From: Slackia sp. ZJ119
Lineage (GTDB): Bacteria > Actinomycetota > Coriobacteriia > Coriobacteriales > Eggerthellaceae
Direction: 5' to 3'
Length of the DNA: 64,000 bases
Assembly (NCBI RefSeq): GCF_011039175.1
Contig: NZ_JAAKEN010000001.1
Location: 186,001-250,000, forward strand
Of the stretch, positions 16,595 to 26,235 are shown piece after piece. Each line of letters starts with the position of its first letter. Position 1 is the stretch's first letter. The notes under the pieces were generated by a model. That model was not told where the DNA came from. It was given only the letters and a program-made list of their open reading frames with translations, and searched no databases. Both the position numbers and the translations under genes were made by a program.

Positions 16595-16692
16595 CCTCTG
16601 TCATCGCCCCGTCGGGTGGAAACCCCGGCGGGGCGCTTTTGTCGGCGGCGCTGTGATACCATGGGTGCCACGCAGAGCCCGGGGAGGTCCTT

Positions 16693-17319
16693 TTGGATTC
16701 GTACACCACCATCGACGGCACGGCGGTCGCCGAGATAGAAGAGAAGAAGAGCCGCTTCATCGCGAGTTTGGCCCATGTGGAAACGGAAGAAGAGGCGCTC
16801 GCACACTTGGAAGCCGTGCGGGCCGCCAACCGCATGGCGCGGCACAACGTGTATGCTTATGTGCTGCGCGACGCCGGGACGGGGCGCGTGCGTTATTCCG
16901 ACGACGGCGAGCCGCAGAAGACCGCTGGGCTGCCCACGCTCGAAGTGCTGCAGCACGCGGGGCTGACCGACGTGATCGCCGTGGTCACGCGCTATTTCGG
17001 GGGAACGCTGCTGGGAACGGGCGGGCTGGTGCGCGCCTACACGCAGGCGACGCAGGCCGCCGTGGACGCGGCGACGGTCGTGGAGGTGTCGGTGTGCGTG
17101 GACTTCACCGTGCGGATGGCGTATCCAGCATACGAGTCGTTCGTGCGGCTGGCGACCGACTGCGGCGGCAAGGTCCTCGACACCCAGTTCACCGACGTGG
17201 TCACGGTGCGGCTGCGCATGATCGACGGCACGCAGGGCCCGTTTTTGGCGAAGCTGACCGAGCTGATGCGCGGGCAGCAGGACGTGACGGCGTCTGAGCC
17301 GTTCACGGCGCCGTTCTAA
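16693..17319 (+). CDS. YigZ/IMPACT-family protein
   Basis: A 208-aa cytosolic protein. TTG 16693 was chosen because GGGGAGGTCC sits just upstream and the encoded MDSYTTIDG aligns with the usual start. The UPF0029/IMPACT N-terminal domain shows EEKKSRFIA, ARHNVYAYVLR, YSDDGEPQKTAGLP and VTRYFGGTLLGTGGLVRAYT, followed by the DUF1949 C-terminal domain. Bacterial YigZ proteins have no settled biochemical role; nucleic-acid binding and regulation of translation are proposed from eukaryotic IMPACT. It is followed by a kinase gene only 9 bp downstream, suggesting co-transcription. Confidence 0.9.
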   Translation: MDSYTTIDGTAVAEIEEKKSRFIASLAHVETEEEALAHLEAVRAANRMARHNVYAYVLRDAGTGRVRYSDDGEPQKTAGLPTLEVLQHAGLTDVIAVVTRYFGGTLLGTGGLVRAYTQATQAAVDAATVVEVSVCVDFTVRMAYPAYESFVRLATDCGGKVLDTQFTDVVTVRLRMIDGTQGPFLAKLTELMRGQQDVTASEPFTAPF

Positions 17320-17328
17320 GGACGCGAC

Positions 17329-19551
17329 GTGGCTTCCGACGAGCTGATTCTTGGCCGCTACCAGCCCCTTTTCGAAGCGGGCGCCGGCGGATTTGCTACT
17401 GTTGTAGTAGCATTTGACGTGCGCATCCAGCGCCAGGTGGCCATCAAGATTATCGAACTGACCGATGCGCAGGAGGCTCGCGCCGCCCTTCCCGGCGCCA
17501 ATGCGGTTTCGCGCGATGAGGACGACGGGCTGCCGGTGCGGGGAAACCACGTGCGCAGGGGCGGGGAAGCGGCCGGTCGCAAAACCACGGTCCGCGCCGC
17601 TGGAACCGCCGTCTTGGCAGCTCCCGCGCTCGAAGACGTGCCTCCCTGGGAGGACCTGCCCGCCGTCGTGCAGCCGACCGAAGAGATCCCCGTCGTGCAG
17701 CCGACCGAGGAAATACCCCCCGTGGAGACGTCCCTGGCCGCCGTGATGTATACCGACGACCCCGCTTCCACGATGTGCCTCTACCCTGCGTCCGTCGGCG
17801 AGTTGGTTCCCGCCGCCGGCGCCACGGAGCGCCTTGCTTCTGTGCCTGCCGACGACTCTCTTTCGTCCGCCGCCGACGTCGACCCGCTGCTGCAGGCGCC
17901 GCTCATGACGCGTCTGCCCGGCCTTGACGAGGCCCGCACGGCGGCCATGCTCGACGATCCGTCGATCGTCACGGTGTACGACTTCGAAGTGCGCGACCAC
18001 CGCGCCTACCTTATTATGGAGTATGTCGAAGGCCTCACGCTTGCCCAGTTTCTGGAGCGCTTTGACGACGATCTGACGCTGCCGATGATCGCGGCGGTGT
18101 TCCAAGGCGTTGCCCGTGCGCTCGAAGCGGCCCACGCACGCGGCGTGCTGCATTTGGACATCAAGCCCGACAACGTGCTCATCAACAAGAAAGGCCAGGT
18201 CAAAGTCAGCGATTTCGGTCTGGCGACCCTTGCCGACGCAAGCGGTCTGGCCGACCCGGGCGGCGGCACCATCGGCTACATGCCGCTTGAGCAGATGCGC
18301 CAGCACTACGTCGACGCCCGCAGCGACCAGTGGTCGCTCGCCGCGCTGGCCTACGAGATGATCGCGGGAGAAAACCCGTTTGAAGCCGACGACCTCCAAA
18401 CGGCCGAGACGCGCATCGAGCAGGCGGAGCTGCTGCTGCCGTCGCTGTGCTGGGAGGACCTGCCGCCCGAGGCCGACGACGCGCTGTTCCGGGCGCTCAG
18501 CATCCCGCCCGAGGGCCGCTACGAGTCCGTCAGCGCGTTCGCGGAGGACTTCCTGCCGCTGCTGGGAAATGCGAAGGCGGGCACGCGCCAAATAAAAGCC
18601 CTGATGGCGGAAGAGGAAGAGCTCATCGATGCGACGGAGCCGCTTTCGCCGGCCGAGCCGCGCCTGCCGCTGCGGCAGCGCGTGACGCCGCGGCATCGGC
18701 GGGCGGCGGCCCGCGTCGTCGGAGCGCTGGGAACGGGGCTGCTCGGCCTCGTGTCGGGCACGACGTTTGCCGGCGTGCTGGGGATGGCGTTCGACGGCGT
18801 GGCGGTGCAGGCCGCGTCTCTGCTGATCGGGCTGGCCGTGGGAGCTCTCACGCCGCGCGGGGGAGCGGCGGCGGGATATGCGGCGCTGAGCGTCGCGTTC
18901 ATCGTGGCGGGAGCGCCGGCAGTCGGCTGCGTGCTGCTGGCGGCCGCCGCGGCGTGGTGGTGGTTCGTCGGTCGGGAAGACGACCCGAGCGCCAACGGCG
19001 GCTTGGCCGAGCCGCTTGCCGGCGCGTGCTGGCTCGCCCCGGTGGCGCCGCTTGCGGCCGGCATGATCGAGCGTCCGGCCCGCGCGGCGGCTACGGCGGC
19101 GTTTTCCCTGGTGACAAGCGTGGCGTTGGGGTCATGCGCTGCGGGTGCGGCCGGCGGCGTCAGCGCGACGGGCGTGGAGGTGTTTGCGTGGCCGGTTGTC
19201 GAGCTGGCGTTGCACGGCGTGCCGGCGTCGGCGCAGGCGGGTGCGACGGCGCTCGTCACCACGCCGGCGCCCTGGATCCTCGGTGCGGGTTGGGTGGTCG
19301 CCGCCGGCCTGTTCGCCGTGGTGCGCAACCGACCGACCAGGGGTTTTGCCATCTTCGGCGCCGTTGCGGCCACGCTTGTGCTGCTGGGCGCAACGGCGGC
19401 GTGCGCGGCGGCGGCCGGCGTCAACGCCGCATCGGGAGCCCTTGCCGCCCAAGCGGCGAGCATCGTGGCGTCCGGCGTGCTCGCGGTCGCCTTCGCCACG
19501 CTGGTGGACCCGGAGGCTTCGAACGCCGAGTGCGAGAGAAACGCTGACTAA
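17329..19551 (+). CDS. Membrane Ser/Thr protein kinase with large N-lobe insertion
   Basis: A 740-aa Hanks-type kinase starting at GTG 17329 (AAGGACG upstream). The glycine-rich loop is AGAGGFATVVVAFD and the ATP lysine is K40 (VAIK). The N-lobe is then interrupted by about 145 residues (roughly 45-190), Pro/Glu/Ala-rich and probably disordered, with a tandem VVQPTEEIP repeat, before helix C resumes at LPGLDEAR. The catalytic loop is HLDIKPDN (near residue 275), so the HRD arginine is Leu (non-RD). DFG is near residue 294, and GTIGYMPLEQ is the activation end. After residue about 465 a C-terminal half with many hydrophobic helices replaces the usual PASTA sensor. Function and substrate are unknown. 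Confidence 0.85.
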   Translation: MASDELILGRYQPLFEAGAGGFATVVVAFDVRIQRQVAIKIIELTDAQEARAALPGANAVSRDEDDGLPVRGNHVRRGGEAAGRKTTVRAAGTAVLAAPALEDVPPWEDLPAVVQPTEEIPVVQPTEEIPPVETSLAAVMYTDDPASTMCLYPASVGELVPAAGATERLASVPADDSLSSAADVDPLLQAPLMTRLPGLDEARTAAMLDDPSIVTVYDFEVRDHRAYLIMEYVEGLTLAQFLERFDDDLTLPMIAAVFQGVARALEAAHARGVLHLDIKPDNVLINKKGQVKVSDFGLATLADASGLADPGGGTIGYMPLEQMRQHYVDARSDQWSLAALAYEMIAGENPFEADDLQTAETRIEQAELLLPSLCWEDLPPEADDALFRALSIPPEGRYESVSAFAEDFLPLLGNAKAGTRQIKALMAEEEELIDATEPLSPAEPRLPLRQRVTPRHRRAAARVVGALGTGLLGLVSGTTFAGVLGMAFDGVAVQAASLLIGLAVGALTPRGGAAAGYAALSVAFIVAGAPAVGCVLLAAAAAWWWFVGREDDPSANGGLAEPLAGACWLAPVAPLAAGMIERPARAAATAAFSLVTSVALGSCAAGAAGGVSATGVEVFAWPVVELALHGVPASAQAGATALVTTPAPWILGAGWVVAAGLFAVVRNRPTRGFAIFGAVAATLVLLGATAACAAAAGVNAASGALAAQAASIVASGVLAVAFATLVDPEASNAECERNAD

Positions 19552-19662
19552 ATAACTCAACATTAAGCATTCGCGACGACGCCCGCCGCTCTGCGCCGCC
19601 TGCGGCTCCGCCCGCCAGCAAGCGGGCAGGCGCGTCCGTGCGCCGCCGCGCCCGCCGTTTCG

Positions 19663-20574
19663 CTACTGCAAAAGCCCTGCCACGCGGCCCAGCAGCGACT
19701 CGAAGTTCACGCCGCGGTCGCGGAAGTCGGGCTGCTGGGCCGACACTTCCATGGACGCCAGCACGAATTCGCCGGCAAACTGGGCCGCGTCCACGACGCC
19801 TTGCCCGGCCATGACGGCCGCCAGCAGGCACGACGCGTACACGTCGCCCGTGCCGTGCAGCATGTAGTCCACGTAGTCGTTGTGCACTTCCACGATGGGC
19901 AGCCCGCGTCCGCCCACGAAATTCCTGATCACGCCGTCGCCGCGCTGCACGCCCTTCAGCACGACGTGCTTGGCGCCCCGCTCGATCAGCGCGTTCACCA
20001 TCCGATGCGCCTCGGCGTCGTCGATGTTCGCGCCGGCCCACGACTCCCCGATAGGCTCGCCCAAAATGATGGCGGCCTCGGTCAGGTTCGGCGTCAAGAC
20101 GTCGGCGCTGCAGGCCAGGTGCGCCATCGCGTCGCACAGCTCAGGCGTGTAGGTGGGGTAGATCTTGCCGTGGTCGGCCATGACGGGGTCCACCACGCGC
20201 AGCGCGTCGGGATACGTCTCGTACAGGTTCAAAATGACGTCGACCTGCTCAGGGGCGCCCAGAAAGCCCGAATACACGGCGTCGATGTCCACGCCGATGC
20301 CCCGCCAGGCGTCCAGGTAGTCGCGCAACATGGCGGTGGTGTCGTGCATGTACCAGCCCGGAAACGCGGTATGCGACGAGAAAAGGCCCGTCGGAACAGG
20401 GCAAACGTCGCATCCGGCCGCAGAGAGCACCGGAATGGCCACGCCGAGGGAGCATTTGCCGTAGCCGCACAGGTCGTGCACGGCGGCCACGCGCGGAATG
20501 TAGGCGCCCGCCCGGTCGTAGAGCTTCACGTTCGCAAGCCCGCGTTCGTTTTCGGCGGTTTCGTTCGATGTCAT
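19663..20574 (-). CDS. pdxY: Pyridoxal/pyridoxamine kinase
   Basis: A 303-aa ribokinase-fold kinase phosphorylating B6 vitamers with ATP. ATG 20574 has AAGGAGA upstream. The core begins at RVAAVHDLCGYGKCSL (usual HDLSGFG pattern). VYSGFLG and VVDPVMADHGKIY are family signatures, LTPNLTEA is the ATP-binding strand, and the catalytic Asp is in the LHGTGDVYAS motif. The spelling HGTGD for GTGD fits PdxK/PdxY of anaerobes annotated as pyridoxamine kinase. It converges on the kinase gene with 110 bp between, and lies 68 bp downstream of a small membrane-protein gene on the same strand. Confidence 0.9.
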   Translation of the reverse strand: MTSNETAENERGLANVKLYDRAGAYIPRVAAVHDLCGYGKCSLGVAIPVLSAAGCDVCPVPTGLFSSHTAFPGWYMHDTTAMLRDYLDAWRGIGVDIDAVYSGFLGAPEQVDVILNLYETYPDALRVVDPVMADHGKIYPTYTPELCDAMAHLACSADVLTPNLTEAAIILGEPIGESWAGANIDDAEAHRMVNALIERGAKHVVLKGVQRGDGVIRNFVGGRGLPIVEVHNDYVDYMLHGTGDVYASCLLAAVMAGQGVVDAAQFAGEFVLASMEVSAQQPDFRDRGVNFESLLGRVAGLLQ

Positions 20575-20642
20575 AAAGAGGTCTCCTTGGAGTCAGGATG
20601 GACGTTCGCGTTTGAGGCCGAGCCAGACGCTTCGGGACGGCG

Positions 20643-20891
20643 CTACTTCTTTTCCTTTGCCGATGAAGCCTTCTTCGGGGCTTTCGAGGCCGGCTTCTCT
20701 TCTTCCTCTTCATCATCGTCGTCGAACAGCGACCAGTCGTCTTTGCTCGGCTCGCGGTCGACGAACGTCTTGCGGGTGCGGCGTTCCATGATCACGCTTG
20801 CGATGAGCGAAAGGACCAGGCCGGCGCCGATAAGCACGCCGATGCCCTCATAGGTTTCAAAAAGGAAATGGTATAGCTGGGCTGCGTCCAT
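20643..20891 (-). CDS. Small single-pass membrane protein of unknown function
   Basis: An 82-aa protein, ATG 20891 with GAGGAGCG upstream. It has one N-terminal membrane helix (YEGIGVLIGAGLVLSLIASV), then a basic RRTRK motif, an acidic run DDDDEEEEE, and an alternating Lys/Ala/Ser tail. The charge pattern suggests an N-out, C-in anchor with a disordered cytosolic tail. It is upstream of and co-directional with the pyridoxal kinase gene, and divergent from a sensor kinase gene. Confidence 0.65.
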   Translation of the reverse strand: MDAAQLYHFLFETYEGIGVLIGAGLVLSLIASVIMERRTRKTFVDREPSKDDWSLFDDDDEEEEEKPASKAPKKASSAKEKK

Positions 20892-21080
20892 GGTTCGCGC
20901 TCCTCAAAGACGATCGACGGGAGATGCAACGTTTGGTTTCATTGCCGTCTCGAAGTTACTTGTTCGGCAAAGCACAGAGTATACTATGAAGCCAAATTAC
21001 AGCTTATAAACGGTTTTTATTTTTTTGGAGAGACGAAATAATAGCCGGTGACATGCCCTCCGCTCGGGAAAGGCACGTGG

Positions 21081-23816
21081 GTGAATGCGGCGAAAACCAA
21101 AGGCGAGAAACAGCAGAACGTCCGGCTCATAGCAGTGCTCGTGCTTGCGATCTTTGTCGTGCTCGCTGCCGTGTACGGCGTCGCGTGCTTGGTGGACGAC
21201 CGGCTCACCGAAAGCGCCGAGCAGCAGGTCATCACCTACACCGAGCAAGCGGCCTTCGCCGTGAGCGGCCAGCTGACGCTTGTGCAGGCAGGGATCGATG
21301 CCTTTTCGGTCGAAAGCGACGACGCGGAGTCCATCCAGCCGCTGCTGAGCGCGTTTTGCGAGGCGTACGGCTTTTCGAACGCGTACTTTCTCGACATGGA
21401 CGGTTCGGGCTGCGATGCGGCCGGCAATCCGTTTTCGATCGAGAACCTGCCTGTCATCGAAACGGCGCTGACCCGTGCGACGTACTCGTTTTCGGACAGC
21501 TATGCCAACCCCAACGGCCAATGGGTGCGCATGGGGCAAAAACCCCTGTTCGTGAAGGGTGTGCAGGTCGGTGCGCTGTACGTCGAGGTGCCCATGAGCC
21601 TGTTCACCATGCCCGAAGAGCTGGCGATCTTTGGGCATGGCGGCTACTTCATCCTGTTCGAGGGCCGCACCGGCGAAGTGATCGGGCTTCCGAACCAAGC
21701 GCTGAAGACGCCGGTCGCTCCGGGGGATTCGGTCTTCGACTTTTTCCAGCGGGCGCAGATCGTCGACGTGGAGCAGTCCGATGCGGCCGGCGGCCTGTTC
21801 GCATCGCTTCGCATTGGCGAGGAGCCTGTTTCCAGCTGCTACGACGAGATTCGCGCCTGGGCGGCCGATCGGAAGGTCGGCGCCGTGAGCACGGTCATGG
21901 ACGGCGTTCCCTGCTACGTGTCGGTGGCTCCTGTGCCGGGGTCAACCTGGACGGCGTGCAGCGTCATCCCCATCGCCAGCGTGCGCACCGAAGAGCCCGT
22001 CATAAACGTCATGTACGGCCTGGTCCTGCTCATCGTGGTGTTCAGCCTGGTGGCGGCCGGCGTGCTCACGTACATGCTCTTCCAGCGGCGCCTGCGCGCC
22101 AGCCACATAGCCATGGAGGAAAGCCTGTACGCGGCGCTGTCCGAATCCATCGACATGGCGGTCAACCTGTACTGCCCGGCCGACGGCACGACCACGCCCA
22201 TCGTGGCGAAGGCCTCTGCCATCCTTGGCCACTCGCTGCAAGCGTTCATGGACGACCCGCGGCTCGCCCGCGCCGTCGACCTTTCCTCCGAGGGCCGCCA
22301 TGTGCTACAGCACATGCGCGAGGGCTCCATCAGCCAGCTCAACAAGGGCGAGTTCTCGCTGCGCAGCCCCGAAACCGGTCTGACCCGGTGGGTCGTCTAC
22401 ACCGTCGAGCCGTTGAGCTTCGACGGGAAAGACCAGCTCATGCTTGTGATCCAAGACGTCACGACCGAGCGCACCGTCCGCGAGTGCATGCGCGAGGCCA
22501 TGGACGCCGCCGACGCCGCCAGCAACGCGAAGTCCGACTTCCTCTCGCGCATGAGCCACGACATCCGCACGCCCATGAACGTCATCATCGGCATGGTGCA
22601 GATCGCGCAAAACCCCGCAAGCGACGAGGCGAAGATGCGCGTGTGCCTGCAAAAGATCGGCATCGCGTCGAACCAGCTGCTCAACCTCATCAACGAGGTG
22701 CTCGATTTCTCGAAGATCGAAAGCGGGAAGATGGTGCTGGCCAGCAGTCCGTTTTCGCTGCGCGACCTCGTGGACGGCGTGGCCAACGTCACGCGCGTCC
22801 AATGCGAGCAGAAACGCCTGGCGTTCCAGGCGACGTGCGACTACGACGGCATCGCGGCGTTTGTGGGAGACGCGGTGCGCGTGGAACAAATGTTGATGAA
22901 TCTGCTCACCAATGCGGTGAAGTACACCGACGAGGGAGGTTGGGTGTCGCTGTCGGTGCGCGTGCTGCCCGAAAAGGTCGCCGGGTACCGTCCGGTCGAG
23001 TTCGTGGTGGCGGACAACGGCATCGGCATGTCCGAAGGATTCCAGGAAAACCTGTTCGAGCCGTTTTCCATGGAAGGGCGGTCCCGCTCGCAGGGGACGG
23101 GGCTGGGCATGTCCATCGTGAAGTCGGTGATCATGCTGATGGGAGGCCTGATCACGGTCGACTCGAAAGAGAACGTGGGCTCGACGTTCCGCGTGCTCGT
23201 GAACATCCGCGTGGCGCCTTCTTCCGAGCTGCCTGCCAATCCGGCGGAGGGTTCGGCCGCGCTGCAGCCGGTCGCGTTGCAGCCTTCGGAGGAAGCTCCC
23301 GCAGCAAAGGCCGCAGCGCCGAGCCCGGCCCTGCCGAAGCGTGCGGCATCCGCGCTTGCGGCCGCCGCGTTGGAAGGGGGCACCGCTGCAAAGCCGCCGG
23401 CAGACGGAGCGGCCGGCGGCCCTGGCAAGGGCATCCATGTGCTGGTCGTGGAAGACAGCGAGCTGAGCGCCGACATTGCCTGTGAGCTGCTGTCCCTGAA
23501 GGGCTTCACGTGCGACTGTGCGCGTCATGGCCAGGAGGCGTTCGACAAGTTCTGCTCCGCGCCGGAAGGCGCCTACGACGTCATTCTCATGGACGTGCAC
23601 ATGCCGGTCATGGACGGCTATGAAGCCACGCGGGCCATCCGCGCGTCGGGCCGGGGCGATGCGGAAAGCGTCGTCATCGTCGCCATGTCGGCCAACGCGT
23701 TCACCGACGACGTGGCCGCCTCGCTCGAAAGCGGCATGGACGCGCACCTGTGCAAGCCCATGCGCATCGACAACGTCGTGAGCGTCGTGACCGAGCAGCT
23801 GGCGCTCAAAAGCTGA
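21081..23816 (+). CDS. Hybrid sensor histidine kinase/response regulator with Cache-like sensor
   Basis: A 911-aa membrane protein. GTG 21081 is chosen because GGAAAGG lies 7 bases upstream; the in-frame ATG 21048 has no Shine-Dalgarno. Order: membrane helix (about 10-35), an extracytoplasmic domain of about 270 residues of double-Cache appearance, second helix (VMYGLVLLIVVFSLVAAGVL), a PAS-like linker, HisKA with H493 in MSHDIRTPM, HATPase (NLLTNAVKYTD, DNGIGM, GTGLGMSIVK), an Ala/Pro linker, and a receiver with D838 in MDVHMPVMDGYEA. No Hpt is attached, so a separate phosphotransfer protein would be needed; one is encoded at 49602. A repeat fragment overlaps the stop. Confidence 0.9.
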   Translation: MNAAKTKGEKQQNVRLIAVLVLAIFVVLAAVYGVACLVDDRLTESAEQQVITYTEQAAFAVSGQLTLVQAGIDAFSVESDDAESIQPLLSAFCEAYGFSNAYFLDMDGSGCDAAGNPFSIENLPVIETALTRATYSFSDSYANPNGQWVRMGQKPLFVKGVQVGALYVEVPMSLFTMPEELAIFGHGGYFILFEGRTGEVIGLPNQALKTPVAPGDSVFDFFQRAQIVDVEQSDAAGGLFASLRIGEEPVSSCYDEIRAWAADRKVGAVSTVMDGVPCYVSVAPVPGSTWTACSVIPIASVRTEEPVINVMYGLVLLIVVFSLVAAGVLTYMLFQRRLRASHIAMEESLYAALSESIDMAVNLYCPADGTTTPIVAKASAILGHSLQAFMDDPRLARAVDLSSEGRHVLQHMREGSISQLNKGEFSLRSPETGLTRWVVYTVEPLSFDGKDQLMLVIQDVTTERTVRECMREAMDAADAASNAKSDFLSRMSHDIRTPMNVIIGMVQIAQNPASDEAKMRVCLQKIGIASNQLLNLINEVLDFSKIESGKMVLASSPFSLRDLVDGVANVTRVQCEQKRLAFQATCDYDGIAAFVGDAVRVEQMLMNLLTNAVKYTDEGGWVSLSVRVLPEKVAGYRPVEFVVADNGIGMSEGFQENLFEPFSMEGRSRSQGTGLGMSIVKSVIMLMGGLITVDSKENVGSTFRVLVNIRVAPSSELPANPAEGSAALQPVALQPSEEAPAAKAAAPSPALPKRAASALAAAALEGGTAAKPPADGAAGGPGKGIHVLVVEDSELSADIACELLSLKGFTCDCARHGQEAFDKFCSAPEGAYDVILMDVHMPVMDGYEATRAIRASGRGDAESVVIVAMSANAFTDDVAASLESGMDAHLCKPMRIDNVVSVVTEQLALKS

Positions 23817-23827
23817 CAGAGGGACGG
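23814..23827 (+). repeat. Fragment of the palindromic REP-like repeat
   Basis: TGACAGAGGGACGG overlaps the stop codon of the sensor kinase gene and matches the start of the palindrome arms at 3283 and 16519. It is followed by a different short inverted repeat (ACGGAAGCCGTCG). It may be a decayed or half copy. Confidence 0.5.
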
Positions 23828-23979
23828 AAGCCGTCGTTTGAAGTCGTCTGCTGCGGGGTTGCTTGGGGCTGCGGGCGCCTGCTGCGGGGCGGATGTTCTC
23901 GTTTACTGTCAGCTCTCCAAGCGGCTCGCCCCATGAACAGTCCGTGCGGGTGGCGTGGCTGTTTTATGGTGGGGTTTCT

Positions 23980-24008
23980 TTGATGGTACAATTTAATGTC
24001 GTTATATA
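23980..24008 (+). promoter_or_regulatory. Promoter of the LCP gene
   Basis: TTGATG (23980-23985), 17 bp, TATATA (24003-24008) lies in the AT-rich part of the 312-bp gap before the LCP gene, giving a leader of about 115 nt. The rest of the gap shows no gene. Confidence 0.5.
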
Positions 24009-24128
24009 TGCGATTTTTGACAATGTGGCGAAAACCCGTCTTTTGGAGGACGGACGCTCGCCATGCTTTTCCCCGATCATGGGCCGGTGCAGCAAAGTGG
24101 GGAGCGCGGCTGGCCTTTAGGAGACTTT

Positions 24129-25745
24129 ATGACGCCAAAGAACTCTCGCTCTGGTCGCGTGGCGCGTTCGTCGCACCAGTCGCAATCAGCGCGGGCCTCT
24201 CGCGTGGCCCAAGCTGCCCAGGCGGTGGACAATGGTTTCGAACAAGAAGCCCACCATGTGCGCCAAACAGCGGCCAGCGCGAACAGCGAAAAGGCCCCCG
24301 TCGGCGCTTACAACCCCGTCTACCAGCCGGGCACCCAGAAGAGCGCTGCCGCCAACAAGGCTTTCGAGCGGCAGTCGGCCGTTTCTCAATATTCTCGCAA
24401 CAACCCCTCCTATTCGCATCGCAAGGCGTCGAAGGGGCGCAAGGTGCTCATCGGGCTGCTTATTGCCGTGGTCGTGCTCGGCGTGGGCGCCACCGCGGCG
24501 TTCGCGCTCACGAATGCGTACCTGAACAGCATCAACGACAAGCTGAACACCGGCACGAAGTCGGCGGACGAGATCCAGAAGATCATCGACACGCTCAAGC
24601 CGGCGCCGTCCGGCTTCGACGAGCCGTTCTACATGATCCTCATCGGGTCCGACGAGCGCGAGGAAGACGCGTCCATGGGCCAGCGCTCCGACACGAACAT
24701 CGTCGTGCGGGTCGACGCGCCGAACAGCCAGTTGACGCTCGTGTCCATCCCGCGCGACACGAAGATCGAAATCGACGGCTACGGCACGAACAAGTTCAAC
24801 GCGGCGTACAGCTACGACGGAACGGCAGGGGTCATCAGAGAGGCCAGCCAGCTTCTGGGCGTCGACATCTCCCACTACGCCGAGGTCGACTTCAGCCAGC
24901 TCGTCGACTTGGTGGACGCGGTCGGCGGCGTGGACGTGTACGTCGAAGAGCGCATCGACGACCCGGACGCCGACGGCACGTCCGCCAACCCCGATTGGGA
25001 CCGCATCATCTTGGAGGTTGGCGAACATCACCTCAACGGCGACCAGGCCCTGTGCTTCGCCCGCAGCCGCGCCTTCGTCGACGGCGACTTCACGCGCACG
25101 AACAATCAGCGCAAGCTCATTGAGGCCATCGTGGAAAAAGTGCTTGCCATGCCCGTGACCGAGCTGCCCGGCGTCATCGACAAGGCCGCCGCCTGCGTGT
25201 CGACCGACCTGAAGGTCCAAGACATCATCACGCTTGCGCAGTACTTCTCCGAAGGCGACCTGACGATGTATTCGGCCATGGTGCCGTCCTACACCCAGAT
25301 GATCGGCGACGTTTCCTACGTCATCAACGACGAGGAGAAGACGAAGGAAATGATGGAGGTCGTCGATGCGGGCGGCGATCCGTCGGAGATCGTGTCCACC
25401 AAGACGGCGGCCGATTCGGAAGAGGAGATCGACCCGCAAGCGTTTGAGGAATACGACGAGACGGCCTACAGCGAAACGTACGACGCGAGCGGCTATGCGA
25501 CGGACGGGGGCTATACGGAACCGTACGTCGACCCTTATGCGGGCGGCGGCTATGACACGGGCTATGTCGAGCCGGCCTATGTGCCGGAAGCGCCGGTGCC
25601 CTATGCGGATGGAACCGGCAGCGCGGACGGCGGGTACGTCGACGCAGGCGCTGGCGGCGACGCAGGCGCTGCGGTTCCCGCTCCTGATGCCGGAGCAGGC
25701 ACTGATACCGGTGCTACCGGCGAGGTGCTCCCCGAGGCTGCGTAA
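24129..25745 (+). CDS. LytR-CpsA-Psr (LCP) family cell-wall polymer ligase
   Basis: A 538-aa membrane-anchored protein. ATG 24129 follows GGAGACTTT. A disordered basic cytosolic tail of about 100 residues precedes one membrane helix (VLIGLLIAVVVLGVGATAAF). The LCP domain carries ILIGSDEREED, QRSDTNIVVRVD, LVSIPRDTKIEI, GGVDVYV and the Arg motif CFARSRAFVDGDFTR, which bind polyprenyl-pyrophosphate and magnesium in the family. LCP enzymes attach secondary polymers to peptidoglycan or proteins. The tail after residue about 430 is acidic and Tyr/Gly-rich (repeats such as GGYDTGY and GGYVDAG), longer than usual. A clear terminator follows. Confidence 0.92.
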   Translation: MTPKNSRSGRVARSSHQSQSARASRVAQAAQAVDNGFEQEAHHVRQTAASANSEKAPVGAYNPVYQPGTQKSAAANKAFERQSAVSQYSRNNPSYSHRKASKGRKVLIGLLIAVVVLGVGATAAFALTNAYLNSINDKLNTGTKSADEIQKIIDTLKPAPSGFDEPFYMILIGSDEREEDASMGQRSDTNIVVRVDAPNSQLTLVSIPRDTKIEIDGYGTNKFNAAYSYDGTAGVIREASQLLGVDISHYAEVDFSQLVDLVDAVGGVDVYVEERIDDPDADGTSANPDWDRIILEVGEHHLNGDQALCFARSRAFVDGDFTRTNNQRKLIEAIVEKVLAMPVTELPGVIDKAAACVSTDLKVQDIITLAQYFSEGDLTMYSAMVPSYTQMIGDVSYVINDEEKTKEMMEVVDAGGDPSEIVSTKTAADSEEEIDPQAFEEYDETAYSETYDASGYATDGGYTEPYVDPYAGGGYDTGYVEPAYVPEAPVPYADGTGSADGGYVDAGAGGDAGAAVPAPDAGAGTDTGATGEVLPEAA

Positions 25746-25801
25746 AACCTAGTCGGTTGCTCTGATCCTGCGCAGCAAGCCGGCTTCAGCGCATCTCTTC
25801 T

Positions 25802-25859
25802 GCGGGCCTTCCGGTCGTTGGAACGAACTGCTTCAACGGACGGGAAGGCCCGCTTTTTT
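25802..25859 (+). terminator. Intrinsic terminator after the LCP gene
   Basis: Stem GCGGGCCTTCC (25802-25812) pairs with GGAAGGCCCGC (25843-25853), with further pairing inside, followed by six T residues. It is one of the few canonical terminators in the window. Confidence 0.85.
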
Positions 25860-26235
25860 GTCGTCGCCTGGCTGCCGATGCTGCGCTGCCGCGCGTGCGT
25901 CCGACCGCTCGCTTCTGGGGGCCTGCTGCTGGTTGGGGGAAGACGCCGTTTCGCGTTGGCGGCAGACGCTTTCGCGTGCGCCCGACGACGTCCAAGCTTT
26001 TCGCGGGATCTTCGCATGTCATGAAAAATGCCCGGTCAGAGGCATCGCAACCGGTGGTTGCCATACTATTTTCAGCAATTGCAATCTTGTGGTGGTGGCC
26101 TTGCGCGGCGAGCAGCCCTAAGCTGGGCACCGCTGATTGCGACGGTTGTGTTCTTGCGTGCGAGGCGGCCGGGCGCAAACGGCATTGAAAGGCGTATCCA
26201 TGTCTATGACAACGGTGAAACGAAGGAGCGTATCG
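25860..26235. other. Gene-free region upstream of the XRE regulator
   Basis: About 375 bp without a credible gene. The first part is GC-rich. From about 26020 to 26110 it becomes AT-richer and probably holds the promoter of the XRE/DUF4097 operon (TTGCCA at 26058 is a candidate -35), but no -10 was assigned with confidence. Confidence 0.35.
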
